The notes under the pieces were generated by a model. It was given only the letters and a program-made list of their open reading frames with translations. It did not search any database and was not told the DNA's origin. The translations under genes and the position numbers were made by a program. Positions 38,512-48,004 of a stretch of 64,000 nt of DNA are shown one piece after another (within the stretch, counting starts at the first letter, position 1; the number at the start of each line of letters is the position of its first letter). The DNA is from Paraburkholderia sp. FT54 (GTDB taxonomy: Bacteria > Pseudomonadota > Gammaproteobacteria > Burkholderiales > Burkholderiaceae): NCBI RefSeq assembly GCF_031585635.1, contig NZ_CP134195.1, positions 3,348,001-3,412,000 of the forward strand, in the 5' to 3' direction.

Positions 38512-38517
38512 GAAAAA

Positions 38518-38556
38518 CACCCCAAAAGGTTGGATCGGTGTCCAACTTTTGGGGTG
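38518..38556. promoter_or_regulatory. Hairpin overlapping the IS3 right end, upstream of orfA
   Basis: CACCCCAAAAGGTTGGA (38518-38534) pairs with TCCAACTTTTGGGGTG (38541-38556) across a 6-nt loop, with one bulged base. The right arm is part of the IS inverted repeat. Because it sits 7 bp before the orfA ATG, transcripts entering from outside could fold and hide the start, a known way for IS elements to block impinging transcription. Confidence 0.6.
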
Positions 38557-38568
38557 CAGTTCAATTGC

Positions 38569-38580
38569 TGCGGGTTTTTT
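38569..38580. terminator. Right half of the split thiD/groEL bidirectional terminator
   Basis: TGCGGGTTTTTT mirrors the left arm at 37099-37111. It is now separated from its partner by 1.45 kb of IS DNA, so neither thiD nor groEL retains the original hairpin. A weaker CCTCG-TAA-CGAGG hairpin without a T tract lies nearer groEL at about 38625-38650. Confidence 0.85.
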
Positions 38581-38655
38581 CTTTCGGAAAGCACGCCTCG
38601 CGGCGCACCTCCCCATGTGCTTCCAACTGGACCTCGTAACGAGGCCCAATTGAAC

Positions 38656-40302
<1,647 letters not shown>

Positions 40303-40354
40303 CTAACTCCTTGAATTCTTTAAGATATGACCGGGAAAAGTAGCGACTTGCCGC

Positions 40355-40645
40355 TTACTTTTGCACCACGGCCATGATGTCTTCTTCGCGCATCACGAGC
40401 AGTTCGCTGCCGTCGACCTTAACGGTCTGGCCTGCGTACTTGCCGAACAGGACGCGGTCACCAACCTTCACGTCGAGCGCGATTTGGGCGCCCTTGTCGT
40501 CACGCTTGCCCGGACCGACTGCCAGAATTTCGCCTTGATCCGGCTTTTCTGCTGCGGCTTCGGGGATCACGATGCCCGACGCGGTCTTGGTTTCTTGATC
40601 CAGACGTTTGACGATCACGCGATCATGCAAAGGACGAAGGTTCAT
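40355..40645 (-). CDS. groES: 10-kDa co-chaperonin GroES
   Basis: Heptameric lid for GroEL, 96 residues. It begins [18 protein letters not shown], has the mobile loop [14 protein letters not shown] (residues about 18-31) and ends [10 protein letters not shown]. The ATG at 40645 is preceded by an AGAGAGGAGT leader. A CIRCE operator and a strong promoter lie 73-130 bp upstream, so the operon is repressed by HrcA and induced by heat. Confidence 0.98.
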   Translation of the reverse strand: MNLRPLHDRVIVKRLDQETKTASGIVIPEAAAEKPDQGEILAVGPGKRDDKGAQIALDVKVGDRVLFGKYAGQTVKVDGSELLVMREEDIMAVVQK

Positions 40646-40717
40646 ACATACTCCTCTCTTGATTGAGACTGAAGAACGCTGAGAAAACCCGGCTGGCTGA
40701 GCCAACCGGCGATGTTG

Positions 40718-40744
40718 TTAGCACTCTCGTGCAGCGAGTGCTAA
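40718..40744 (-). promoter_or_regulatory. CIRCE element (HrcA operator)
   Basis: A perfect TTAGCACTC-N9-GAGTGCTAA inverted repeat, the canonical HrcA operator, 73 bp upstream of the groES start. Its outer end touches the -10 box of the promoter (40744-40749), so HrcA binding should block transcription initiation. Confidence 0.97.
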
Positions 40745-40772
40745 TTATATGGACGGGTGGTGACAAATTCAA
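40744..40772 (-). promoter_or_regulatory. groESL promoter, sigma-70 type with overlapping heat-shock (sigma-32) features
   Basis: On the minus strand TTGAAT (40772-40767) and TATAAT (40749-40744) are separated by exactly 17 bp, a near-consensus sigma-70 promoter. The same stretch contains CTTGAA and CCGTCCATAT, resembling a sigma-32 promoter, so two heat-shock controls (HrcA release and sigma-32) may converge here. Confidence 0.8.
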
Positions 40773-41035
40773 GAAGGGATAGTGTTGTTGGGTCGAGATT
40801 CGTGTCGAGATTCACCTAACTTTGAACTTTGTTCGCTTAAGTCTGAACCCGCGACATGCGCCCAACACCGCCGCGAAAATTAATTTTCCATAAAAACAAT
40901 GGCTTATAATTCGACCGTCGCGCTGCAGGCTTGCGCACGCCGCTAGACACCTAGTGGTTTTTTCCGACGTCGCGCCACAAAAACGCAGCGATTGACTTGC
41001 GGTCAGGGGTAAACCCCAACGATCAATTACATTTG

Positions 41036-41800
41036 TCATTCATTCTCGGGAAGTTCGAAAAACATGATGCGGCCTGAGGCCGCCACTCTGTCGCTTCCCT
41101 CGTAAATTCGCTCTGGATTCAGTTGCTCGATCAATTCATCACCGAGCAACGCGATAACGACGGCGTAAAGGTAGTCGCTGTACAAGCCCGCCACCTTCAC
41201 GACCTCCTCCATAACGGTCTCGAACGATGCACTGGCATCACTCTTCCCCGCCAAGCCGTGCAAACTCGCTATTGCTGCAAGTTCAGACAGATGGAATAGG
41301 TTATGGCCGTGGCTTTCACTCATGTAGACCACCAGTTCGTCATCACTCAACGGCAAGATTTCAAGATCAGAAACTGAGAGTTCAGCTGAGTAGTGAAACG
41401 CGTGGCAGTTTCGGAGACCTTGAATGATCGAACCCTTGGCGAGGCGCGTCGCGAGTTGGCGCTGTATATCACGCCCCTCAGCAGACAGCGATGCATAAAC
41501 AAGGTCGTTGATGCCATTGCGGAGTTTTCCCCAGCCTTCGTGCATTTTGCCCGCCAGCAATTTGATGATCAGCAATGCCAAGGAAATAGTGGCCCGATGC
41601 TCTGGCTCGCTCACGCCGTTAGGTATGCGCGCTATAAGCAGCAATCTCACTAGCCAGTTCAGTTCGTTCATGAACAAGCCGACGCGCAACAATGCAGAAC
41701 TGCGTTGTTTGGGCATGCTCAGCAACGCGGCGCGAGGTAGCTTAACTTTGTACACAATCGGCAGGGGCATAGCGGTATCGATTAGTCGGCATGGCGTCAT
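41036..41800 (-). CDS. Uncharacterised HEPN-like protein
   Basis: A helical protein of up to 254 residues with no named family. The N-terminal part has LLRVGLFMNELNWLVRLLL, a hydrophobic helix; residues 130-136 read RNCHAFH, fitting the RX4-6H active motif of HEPN RNases, set in IIQGLRNCHAFHYSAE. HEPN proteins are common toxins and effectors in abortive-infection systems. The start is unclear: ATGs at 41800, 41770, 41716 and 41671 all lack a good Shine-Dalgarno. Lower GC than the neighbouring groESL and its place at the edge of an IS-rich island suggest horizontal transfer. It is divergent from the split HEPN-like gene. Confidence 0.6.
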   Translation of the reverse strand: MTPCRLIDTAMPLPIVYKVKLPRAALLSMPKQRSSALLRVGLFMNELNWLVRLLLIARIPNGVSEPEHRATISLALLIIKLLAGKMHEGWGKLRNGINDLVYASLSAEGRDIQRQLATRLAKGSIIQGLRNCHAFHYSAELSVSDLEILPLSDDELVVYMSESHGHNLFHLSELAAIASLHGLAGKSDASASFETVMEEVVKVAGLYSDYLYAVVIALLGDELIEQLNPERIYEGSDRVAASGRIMFFELPENE

Positions 41801-42102
41801 GCTACTGCGTCTTAGCGGACCATACGCTCGAGCGATCAGGACGGACGGAAAAACGAGTAACTGGCCGTGGAGTAGAAGGGCTGCCTACCGACCGCATTCC
41901 GAGGGCTTTCAAGGTCATACATCAGAAAGCTTGGCTGAGTGCCCCAGGGCGTGATGCAGCCGATCGACTCAGGGCGACGTATCGTGCCTTGTCAAGGTGG
42001 AGCGAACGTTCGTTTAGTCGCATGCTCAGCGGCAGCCGAGCCCAGAAACCGGTGGTAAATTGCTGAACAAAATTAACTACGATTGCACTTTGGACGGATT
42101 GA
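41801..42102. other. Divergent intergenic region between two HEPN-like genes
   Basis: A 302-bp stretch between the minus-strand HEPN-like gene and the plus-strand interrupted gene. I see no gene, RNA or clear repeat in it. It should contain the promoters for both directions; no consensus pair stood out. Confidence 0.5.
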
Positions 42103-42349
42103 ATGTCTTTCTCCAATATCGAGGACAAATTCAATGGAATTTGGCGACGCGCGCGGAATGGGTCGTCGCTGAACGCTTTGACGCCAAAACTCATTGAAAG
42201 ATGGGCTAGCGACAAGAGGCTCATCAATCCGGTCGCGAAGCTTGCAGATGTCGGGGTCTTCCATCCGACGCCGTGCATTGTCCTGACCGTCGAAGGTGGC
42301 AAAGCATGCTTCCCCACCATTCCGGTTTCCGGCGACGAGAACTGGCTAA

Positions 42350-43263
42350 GAAACGGTTTCAAAAAGGCTTCGTAGGGGCTGTTAACCCGTAACGCAACCT
42401 GTTAACCTCGATCGTTGTGGTAACAGGATCGAGGAGATGGGCAAACCAATCATCGACGACGAACTGTGGACACTGATCGAGCCACTGCTACCACCAGCGA
42501 AGCCACGCCGCTTCAAGTATCCGGGCCGCAAGCCAGTTCCGGATCGGGCTGCGCTGACCGGTATCCTGTTCGTGCTAAAGACCGGTATCCGGTGGCGAGA
42601 TTTGCCAGCAGAAATGGGATGCGGCTCCGGCGTCAGTTGCTGGCGAAGGCTACGCGATTGGCAACAAGCCGGCATATGGGATCGATTGCACGCAGTGCTT
42701 CTGGCGAGGTTGCGAGCGATGGACAAGATCGACTTCTCGCGCGTGGTCGTGGATTCGTCGTCGATTCGCGCGGTTGGGGCGGGCGAAAAACTGGTCCGAA
42801 CCCCACCGATCGAGCGCGACCCGGATCCAGGCACCACCTCGCCACCGATGCCAACGGAACGCCCATCGCGGCAATCCTGACTGGCGCCAATCGTAACGAT
42901 GTCACCCAACTCGTGCCGTTGATTGAGGCCATCGTACCGATCGCCGGCAGGCGCGGGCGGCCGCTGAGCCGTCCTGGCCGTGTCTACGCTGACCGAGGTT
43001 ACGACCACGACAAATACCGACGCGCTCTCCATGAGCGCAGTATTCCCACTAGCATCGCGCGGCGTGGCCACCCGCACGGCAGTGGCCTTGGCAAAGTCCG
43101 TTGGGTTGTCGAGCGTACACATGCCTGGCTGCATCATTTCCGTCGTCTACGTATTCGCTTCGAACGTCGCGCTGACATCCATGAAGCGTTCCTCAAACTC
43201 GGCTGTTGCTTGATCTGTTGGAACACCCTTCAGCGAGCTCAACAGTCTTTATGAAACCGTCTC
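42350..43263 (+). mobile_element. IS5-family insertion sequence (IS427-like), 914 bp
   Basis: Terminal inverted repeats begin GAAACGGTTTCAAAAAGG on the left (42350) and read GAGACGGTTTCATAAAGA inward from the right end (43263). TAA is duplicated at 42347-42349 and 43264-43266. The element carries one transposase in two overlapping frames and sits inside the HEPN-motif gene. Confidence 0.92.
42437..43254 (+). CDS. IS5-family transposase (two frames joined by -1 frameshift)
   Basis: The first frame (42437-42880) holds the N-terminal DUF4096-type region (IIDDELWTLIEPLLPP) and the first Asp in SRVVVDSSSIRAVGAG. At the A run 42786-42790 (GAAAAAC), a -1 slip moves into the second frame, which continues GEKTGPNPTDRARPGS and contains the second Asp in VYADRGYDHDKYR and the Glu in RWVVERTHAWLHHFRR. 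The DDE triad is therefore complete in the fused product of about 272 residues. Programmed slippage here is normal for the IS427 group, so the gene is probably functional. Confidence 0.88.
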
Positions 43264-44617
43264 TAATAAGGCGAACACAACACGACGATCAAGCCGCTCT
43301 TTGGGACAAGGTCGAGTGGTTTATGCCGCTATGGCTACCAATGGGTGAAATATCTAAGCTGCTTGCCTCCGTCAGACATGTGACGAGAGAGCGGGCGCTC
43401 GATCTTTTCAAATACCACACGTCAACGCTTTATACATTGGCCTTCCAAGCGATTTGCATCGAACAGATCTTGCCTCTTGCTCGCAGCCTTAAAGAGATCG
43501 TGCCGTTGGCGCGGGAAGCTTATCTAGGCGCATATAGCGGCTATTGGGCTACCAGTGTCGGAGCGTTGATACCGGCGATCGAAGGCAGTCTGACAAGAAT
43601 TGTCTCTGATCTCGAGACTAAAGCTACCGCCCCGGACAAGATTGATCATGCAGTGAACCGCGCGATCGAAACTGCTGCACAGCTCCATTTTGACCGCATG
43701 TGGGTGCCGCCAGAATATAAGACTTGTGACTATCTATTCGGGCAGGACGAGCGTGTTTTCGCCTTTGAGACATTTCGGAGGTGGCTCAAGAATCATTTTT
43801 TTTGCAATACCGACGAATACAGAGGGGTGACCTGGCTGAATCGGCACATGTTTGCGCACGGCACCGCGGCGTCATGGCAGCAACCGGCGAATTTCGCTCG
43901 GATGGTGGTCGCGCTTGCGACACTTGCAGCCATCGAATCTTGGTACGACGCCTCTCATAGCGTCTCGTTTTTTCTCCCGGACATGAATGACGACAGCACC
44001 TTGCTATGGCAACAGGCGCTGCTTCGGGGCGATGTTCAGATGAAGCTGAAGCTCGCCGAACAGGATCATTTTCGAAAATATGGGCGCCTAGTTCCACCAT
44101 TGCCGGCAGACAATGGCGTCCTGCTCCGTCAGGGGCTCCTTTCCCGGCAATGTATGACTGATTTGGTTCGTCCTTTACGCGATGCTGGCTGGAATGTGAA
44201 AGTCAACGAGCCTGACGATGAGGCACTCTATATGACCGTCGATGCTTCCCACGGCGAGAAACTTTTCAGTGTGGCGTTGCTATACAGCTGCGGAACTGAA
44301 AATGGTATTTACAAAATGCTCGCTGAAGAATGCGTGGCCATCCTCTATTGTGGGGCTCCTTATAAGCAGGATTCATTTGCCTACGGCATTTCGGTGCATG
44401 TCGGACCTGTTTTGGGATGGCAGCCGCCCAAAGCGGGTTGAAGAAAGGGATAGTCACCGGACGGCCGGAACGCCGCGCTGCCCTGCAGGCGCAAGCGAAT
44501 AGAGTCCGGTCCGCTGCGACGCGGATACGCTCAAATCCTCGAAAAGTTGAAAGTGGAACGGTTTCTCCATACGATCTCGATAGCTGCTTAAACATCGAGA
44601 GCAACCGGACCGAGCCT

Positions 44618-45382
44618 ATGAGCATCGACGCAGACGCCTATCTAACGACTATCCTCAACCGGGAAGCCGTCGACAAGAGCATATTTTCGCCTCTGTGGAA
44701 TGTCCAAGCGACGATCCAACCGCTCCTTAATGAGTGGGCAAACCGATATCTCCTCGACGTCCGGCCGAGCGGCTCGTTTTCCAAGGGCACGGCCAATGCA
44801 TCGGGAACCGACATCGACCTTTTCATATCGTTGTCAGATCAGACACCTGAGACCCTGAAGGAGGTCTACGAAAAGCTTTTTGCGCGTCTCAAGGAACAGG
44901 GATACGCGCCGAAGCGGCAAAACGTGTCCATCAACATGAGGGTCAATGGCTTCGACGTTGATCTGGTGCCCGCGAAACGGCAAAACTACCTGACGAGCGA
45001 TCATAGCCTCTATGTCCGGCGCAAAGACACATGGAAGAAGACTAACATCGACACGCACATTGCGCATGTCACTGCGGCGGGGAGGCAACAGGAAACCCGG
45101 ATCATCAAACTGTGGCGCAATCAGAAAGGCCTGGACTTTCCCTCGTTTTATGTCGAACTCGCCGTCATCAAGGCGTTGCAGTTTGAATTCTTGGCGCCCC
45201 TCTCTCGCCGCGTTGCGAAGTGCTTGGAGCATTTTCGAGACTATCTGCCAACGGCGCAGATCGTCGATCCAGCCAACATGAACAACAGCATTTCAGATGA
45301 TCTGACCGCAGCTGAAAAGCAGGTGATCAGCAAGGCAGCCGCGACGTCCCTGCAGGGATCTTGGGAGAACTTGGTTCGATGA
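44618..45382 (+). CDS. CD-NTase / OAS-type nucleotidyltransferase
   Basis: A 254-residue polymerase-beta-fold nucleotidyltransferase. The signature SGSFSKGTANASGTDIDLF (residues 51-69) gives Gly52-Ser53 and metal ligands Asp65 and Asp67; NGFDVDLVPAKRQ (110-122) supplies the third acid (Asp115). These match active CD-NTases and OAS-like enzymes that make cyclic or linear oligonucleotide signals in CBASS-type defence. A C-terminal helical part (AAGRQQETRIIKLWRNQ) fits the OAS helical domain. The ATG at 44618 starts the conserved part; the open frame upstream is unlikely. Its TGA overlaps the ATG of the DUF6602-like gene. The nucleotide product is unknown. Confidence 0.82.
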   Translation: MSIDADAYLTTILNREAVDKSIFSPLWNVQATIQPLLNEWANRYLLDVRPSGSFSKGTANASGTDIDLFISLSDQTPETLKEVYEKLFARLKEQGYAPKRQNVSINMRVNGFDVDLVPAKRQNYLTSDHSLYVRRKDTWKKTNIDTHIAHVTAAGRQQETRIIKLWRNQKGLDFPSFYVELAVIKALQFEFLAPLSRRVAKCLEHFRDYLPTAQIVDPANMNNSISDDLTAAEKQVISKAAATSLQGSWENLVR

Positions 45383-46107
45383 GTGAATGGTCCCTTCAAA
45401 CGCTGCTGTCAGGTCTGCACGATAAGGTGCAGCAAAGCCTTGCCGTGTCGCGGCAGTCTTTCGGTCATCCCGGAACGAAGGGTGACGCAAGCGAAAAAGC
45501 ATGGCTGGATCTGCTCGAAACGTATCTGCCGCGTCGGTATCAGGCGGCAACGGCGCATGTCGTCGATAGCAAGGACGGGTTCAGCCAGCAAATGGACATT
45601 GTCATTTTTGACCGGCAGTACACGCCGTTGATCTTCGAACACAACGACCAACTGGTTATCCCGGCCGAAAGCGTATATGCCGTTTTCGAAGCAAAGCAAT
45701 CGATCAACGCCGGGCAGGTGAAATACGCTCAGGAAAAGATAGAGAGCGTTCGGCGCCTGGAGCGCACGAGCATGCCCGTTCCCTGGCTCAAAGGCGTCGC
45801 GGCCGCCAAACCGCTCCACCATGTTATCGGCGGTCTACTGACGTTTGAAAGCGACTGGAAGCCGCCCTTGGGTCAACCACTGGTCGAGGCGCTTCAGGTT
45901 CAGCCGGCGAATGTGAACAATCGGTTGAATATCGGTTGTGTGGCGTCTCACGGCCTGTTCAGCTGTGACGATCAAGGAACAGTGACAATTTCACCGCAGA
46001 GCAAGCCTGCAACAGCCTTCCTGCTGGAGCTCATCGCGAAGTTGCAAGAGATCGGCACGGTGCCGATGATCGACATCCGGGCTTACGCCCATTGGCTTGC
46101 GGACTAG
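45379..46107 (+). CDS. DUF6602-like protein with PD-(D/E)XK nuclease-like motif, putative effector
   Basis: A 242-residue protein. Residues form a restriction-endonuclease-like pattern: Glu39 in GDASEKAWLDLL, Asp73 in QQMDIVIFDRQ, and Glu104-x-Lys106 in AVFEAKQ. Spacing and strand content fit the PD-(D/E)XK fold. The C-terminal half has no recognised domain and could sense a ligand. The start at 45379 overlaps the nucleotidyltransferase stop (ATGA), so the two are co-translated. In CBASS systems, co-encoded nucleases are activated by the CD-NTase product; that role is inferred here. DUF6602 naming is from memory of the family pattern. Confidence 0.65.
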   Translation: MSEWSLQTLLSGLHDKVQQSLAVSRQSFGHPGTKGDASEKAWLDLLETYLPRRYQAATAHVVDSKDGFSQQMDIVIFDRQYTPLIFEHNDQLVIPAESVYAVFEAKQSINAGQVKYAQEKIESVRRLERTSMPVPWLKGVAAAKPLHHVIGGLLTFESDWKPPLGQPLVEALQVQPANVNNRLNIGCVASHGLFSCDDQGTVTISPQSKPATAFLLELIAKLQEIGTVPMIDIRAYAHWLAD

Positions 46108-46383
46108 CATCAGGGCCCCGACTGCCGCGCCGACAATCGAACCGATGACGCAGAAATTGGCATGCCTACCGGCCACTGGGGTGAGCAACATGACCCGTCT
46201 GTACGATCGGATCTGTCGGCAACCGACTCTCCCATTCGTTGTCGTTGCAAATGCGCTGCGTCAACGCGCAGGCTTGCCGTTTTAAATAAAACGATTAGGC
46301 AGTCGTCGCGGAGCGCGTGGGCGTCCGCTTTTAGAGGCCGAGCGGCCTGTCGGATGTCAAAAGGTTGGTGCCAGCGAACGACA
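46108..46383. other. Gene-free junction between the defence-like genes and the IS110 element
   Basis: About 280 bp with no convincing frame. A short hydrophobic frame on the minus strand (45991-46191) overlaps the DUF6602-like gene and is not supported. The stretch is probably island backbone or decayed DNA. Confidence 0.4.
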
Positions 46384-46533
46384 GCTCATAGCCGGCTAAG
46401 GAAGTAAAAGGTCTGCGCGAGGGCGAGCGCTTTGGGATGACAGCCGAACTTCCGTAGATCCTATGTAGCGTGAGAGTCGCCAAGGCCCGAGTCGTAAGAT
46501 TGACGGGTCAAGGCTTGCTCAATGGAGGGCATT

Positions 46534-47688
46534 ATGGACAAAAATCACGTTACTGGATCCGACGCTGGCGAAGCTATTCTCGCCGTGTCGCTCGAACTGT
46601 CCGCCGCCAAGTGGAAGGTCGCGCTTCACGACGGACTTAGAGAGCAGCCGGCGGTCCACACGGTCAGCGCACCGCAGCCAAACGTGCGACTCCAGGCCGT
46701 TCTCGATCTGATCGCGCAGCAAAAGCATAAGTGGTCGCTGCCCTCGCAGGTACGCGTAGTCGTCAGCTATGAAGCCGGGCAGGACGGATTCTGGATCCAT
46801 CGCGCGCTGTGCTCTCGCGGCATCGATTGTTATATGGTCGATGCCGCGAGCATTCCTGTGGAGCGCCACAAACGGCGCGCAAAGACGGACCGGCTAGATG
46901 TCATTAGACTCGTCACCAACCTGCGGGCATGGCTTCATGGCGAGCGCGACCGCATGCGCGTGGTGCGTGTGCCCTCTGTCCAGGATGAAGCCTCGCGTCA
47001 TCTGATTCGCGATCGCGGACAGTTGCAGAAAGAAGTGTTGCAACACCGCAACCGCATGCGCAAACTGCTCGTCACGCTCGGTTGCTGGGATAACGTCAAC
47101 CACCGCTCGTTCGCCGGACTACTTAGACGCGGTGAGCTCGCCTGTTACGACGGCACACCACTGCCGGACGAGTTGCGCGAACGGCTAGTGCGCGAATGCG
47201 CGCGCCTCGAGCTCGCGGAACAGCAACTCGCTGCGATTGAGCGCACGCTCCAGGAACGTCTGCCTGCCCCCGTGCGTGAGCGGATCACTTACCTCAGTCG
47301 GCTCAAGGGTGTCGGCAACATTGGAGCAACACGCCTCGTGCTTGAACTGTTTTGGCGCCAGTTCAACAACCGTCGCCAGCTTGGTGCATGCGTGGGACTC
47401 GTGCCGCAGCCATACGACAGCGGTCAAAGCCGTGTCGATCAAGGCATCAGCAAACAGGGAAACCGACGCGTACGAAGCCAGCTTGTCGAGATGGCCTGGT
47501 GCTGGCTGCGATACCAGCCCGACAGTGCGCTGGCGCGGTGGTTCGACGAGCGCACGCGAGGCACCGGCCCGAATCGCCGCGCGCGTCGCATCGCGATCGT
47601 TGCGGTCGCCCGGCGCCTCGCGATTGCATTGTGGCGTTTCCTGAAAGACGGAATCATTCCCGACGGCGCCCAGTTCAAGCCGGCATGA
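46534..47688 (+). CDS. IS110-family transposase (DEDD recombinase)
   Basis: A 384-residue RNA-guided-type recombinase. The N-terminal RuvC-like domain has acids in SLELSAAKW, SYEAGQDGFW and KTDRLDVIRL, i.e. E-E-D-D; the first position is usually Asp. The C-terminal Transposase_20 domain shows LKGVGNIGATRLVLELFW, GLVPQPYDSGQSR and GISKQGNRRVRSQLVEMAW, with the candidate catalytic Ser in GISKQG. The start at 46534 (MDKNHVTG) has a GGAGGG Shine-Dalgarno 5 bp away. It appears intact. Confidence 0.92.
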   Translation: MDKNHVTGSDAGEAILAVSLELSAAKWKVALHDGLREQPAVHTVSAPQPNVRLQAVLDLIAQQKHKWSLPSQVRVVVSYEAGQDGFWIHRALCSRGIDCYMVDAASIPVERHKRRAKTDRLDVIRLVTNLRAWLHGERDRMRVVRVPSVQDEASRHLIRDRGQLQKEVLQHRNRMRKLLVTLGCWDNVNHRSFAGLLRRGELACYDGTPLPDELRERLVRECARLELAEQQLAAIERTLQERLPAPVRERITYLSRLKGVGNIGATRLVLELFWRQFNNRRQLGACVGLVPQPYDSGQSRVDQGISKQGNRRVRSQLVEMAWCWLRYQPDSALARWFDERTRGTGPNRRARRIAIVAVARRLAIALWRFLKDGIIPDGAQFKPA

Positions 47689-47751
47689 AACCACGCCCAG
47701 ATAGCTCGACGTTCTGAAGGTTAGAGTGTGATGTGCCCGTAGGGTCGGCGG

Positions 47752-47878
47752 GTTGCTCAACGCAACTGATCCTTAGATGGGGCGCATCTCCCGGATCGCA
47801 CTGTCCGGCGCAACGCGCATAAGGGATGTGGCCGGTACAACACCGGCGGATAGAAGTTGGTGAGACGTTGGATCTCAC
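47752..47878 (+). ncRNA. Candidate IS110/IS1111 bridge (seek) RNA region
   Basis: Five small hairpins follow one another within 127 nt behind the transposase: 47752-47766 (GTTGC/GCAAC), 47775-47789 (AGATG/CATCT), 47791-47808 (CCGGA/TCCGG), 47831-47847 (GCCGGT/ACCGGC) and 47860-47878 (GTGAGA/TCTCAC). Such density is unusual for spacer DNA and fits a structured guide RNA in the 3' non-coding end of IS1111-type elements. The exact RNA ends and guide loops are not determined. Confidence 0.5.
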
Positions 47879-48004
47879 GTGCGCAGGAGACGGCTCTAAC
47901 CCGACATTACGAATATGGATCGTGCCAGCCCATACTCGAGGAGCCCCTTATGATCTGAACATCAACACAAAGCTGACCAGCACTTGACAACTCACTGCTC
48001 ATAG

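Larger units (their letters stand above)
37115..38563 (-). mobile_element. IS3-family insertion sequence (IS150-like), 1449 bp
   Basis: The ends form imperfect 25-bp inverted repeats (37115-37139 and 38539-38563), both ending toward the inside in GTTGGACA. The 4-bp sequence ATTG flanks the element on both sides (37111-37114 and 38564-38567), a target duplication. Two overlapping transposase frames run on the minus strand, with a frameshift site at 37993-37998. All parts look intact, so the element may be active. Confidence 0.93.
42103..44441 (+). pseudogene. HEPN-motif gene interrupted by an IS5-family element
   Basis: The 5' part (42103-42349) and 3' part (43267-44441) belong to one gene. 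Removing the 914-bp IS and one TAA target copy joins ...NWL to IRRTQ... in the same frame and gives 473 residues with no stop. The restored protein has an N-terminal region of about 80 residues (VFHPTPCIVLTVEGGK), a helical middle, and WLNRHMFAHG, an RX4H motif at about residues 275-280, typical of HEPN-like domains. The C-terminal third has mixed alpha/beta character. No family name is certain. It precedes the CD-NTase by 176 bp in the same direction, so it probably was the first gene of that unit. Confidence 0.75.
46384..48004 (+). mobile_element. IS110-family insertion sequence (approximate ends)
   Basis: IS110-type elements lack long inverted repeats, so the ends are uncertain. GCTCATAG occurs once before the transposase (46384-46391) and once after it (47997-48004), and may mark the core at each end. 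The element would be about 1.6 kb, with about 150 bp before and 310 bp after the transposase gene; the long 3' region with hairpins is the IS1111-subgroup layout. Confidence 0.5.

Noticed and set aside
40645..41040. tRNA or att site next to groESL as island insertion point
   Set aside because: No cloverleaf, no CCA-ended sequence and no direct repeat pair was recognised around the island edges.
42437..43254. Apparent frameshift in the IS5 transposase as evidence for a dead element
   Set aside because: The A-run slip at 42786-42790 is normal programmed frameshifting in the IS427 group; all three DDE residues are present across the two frames.
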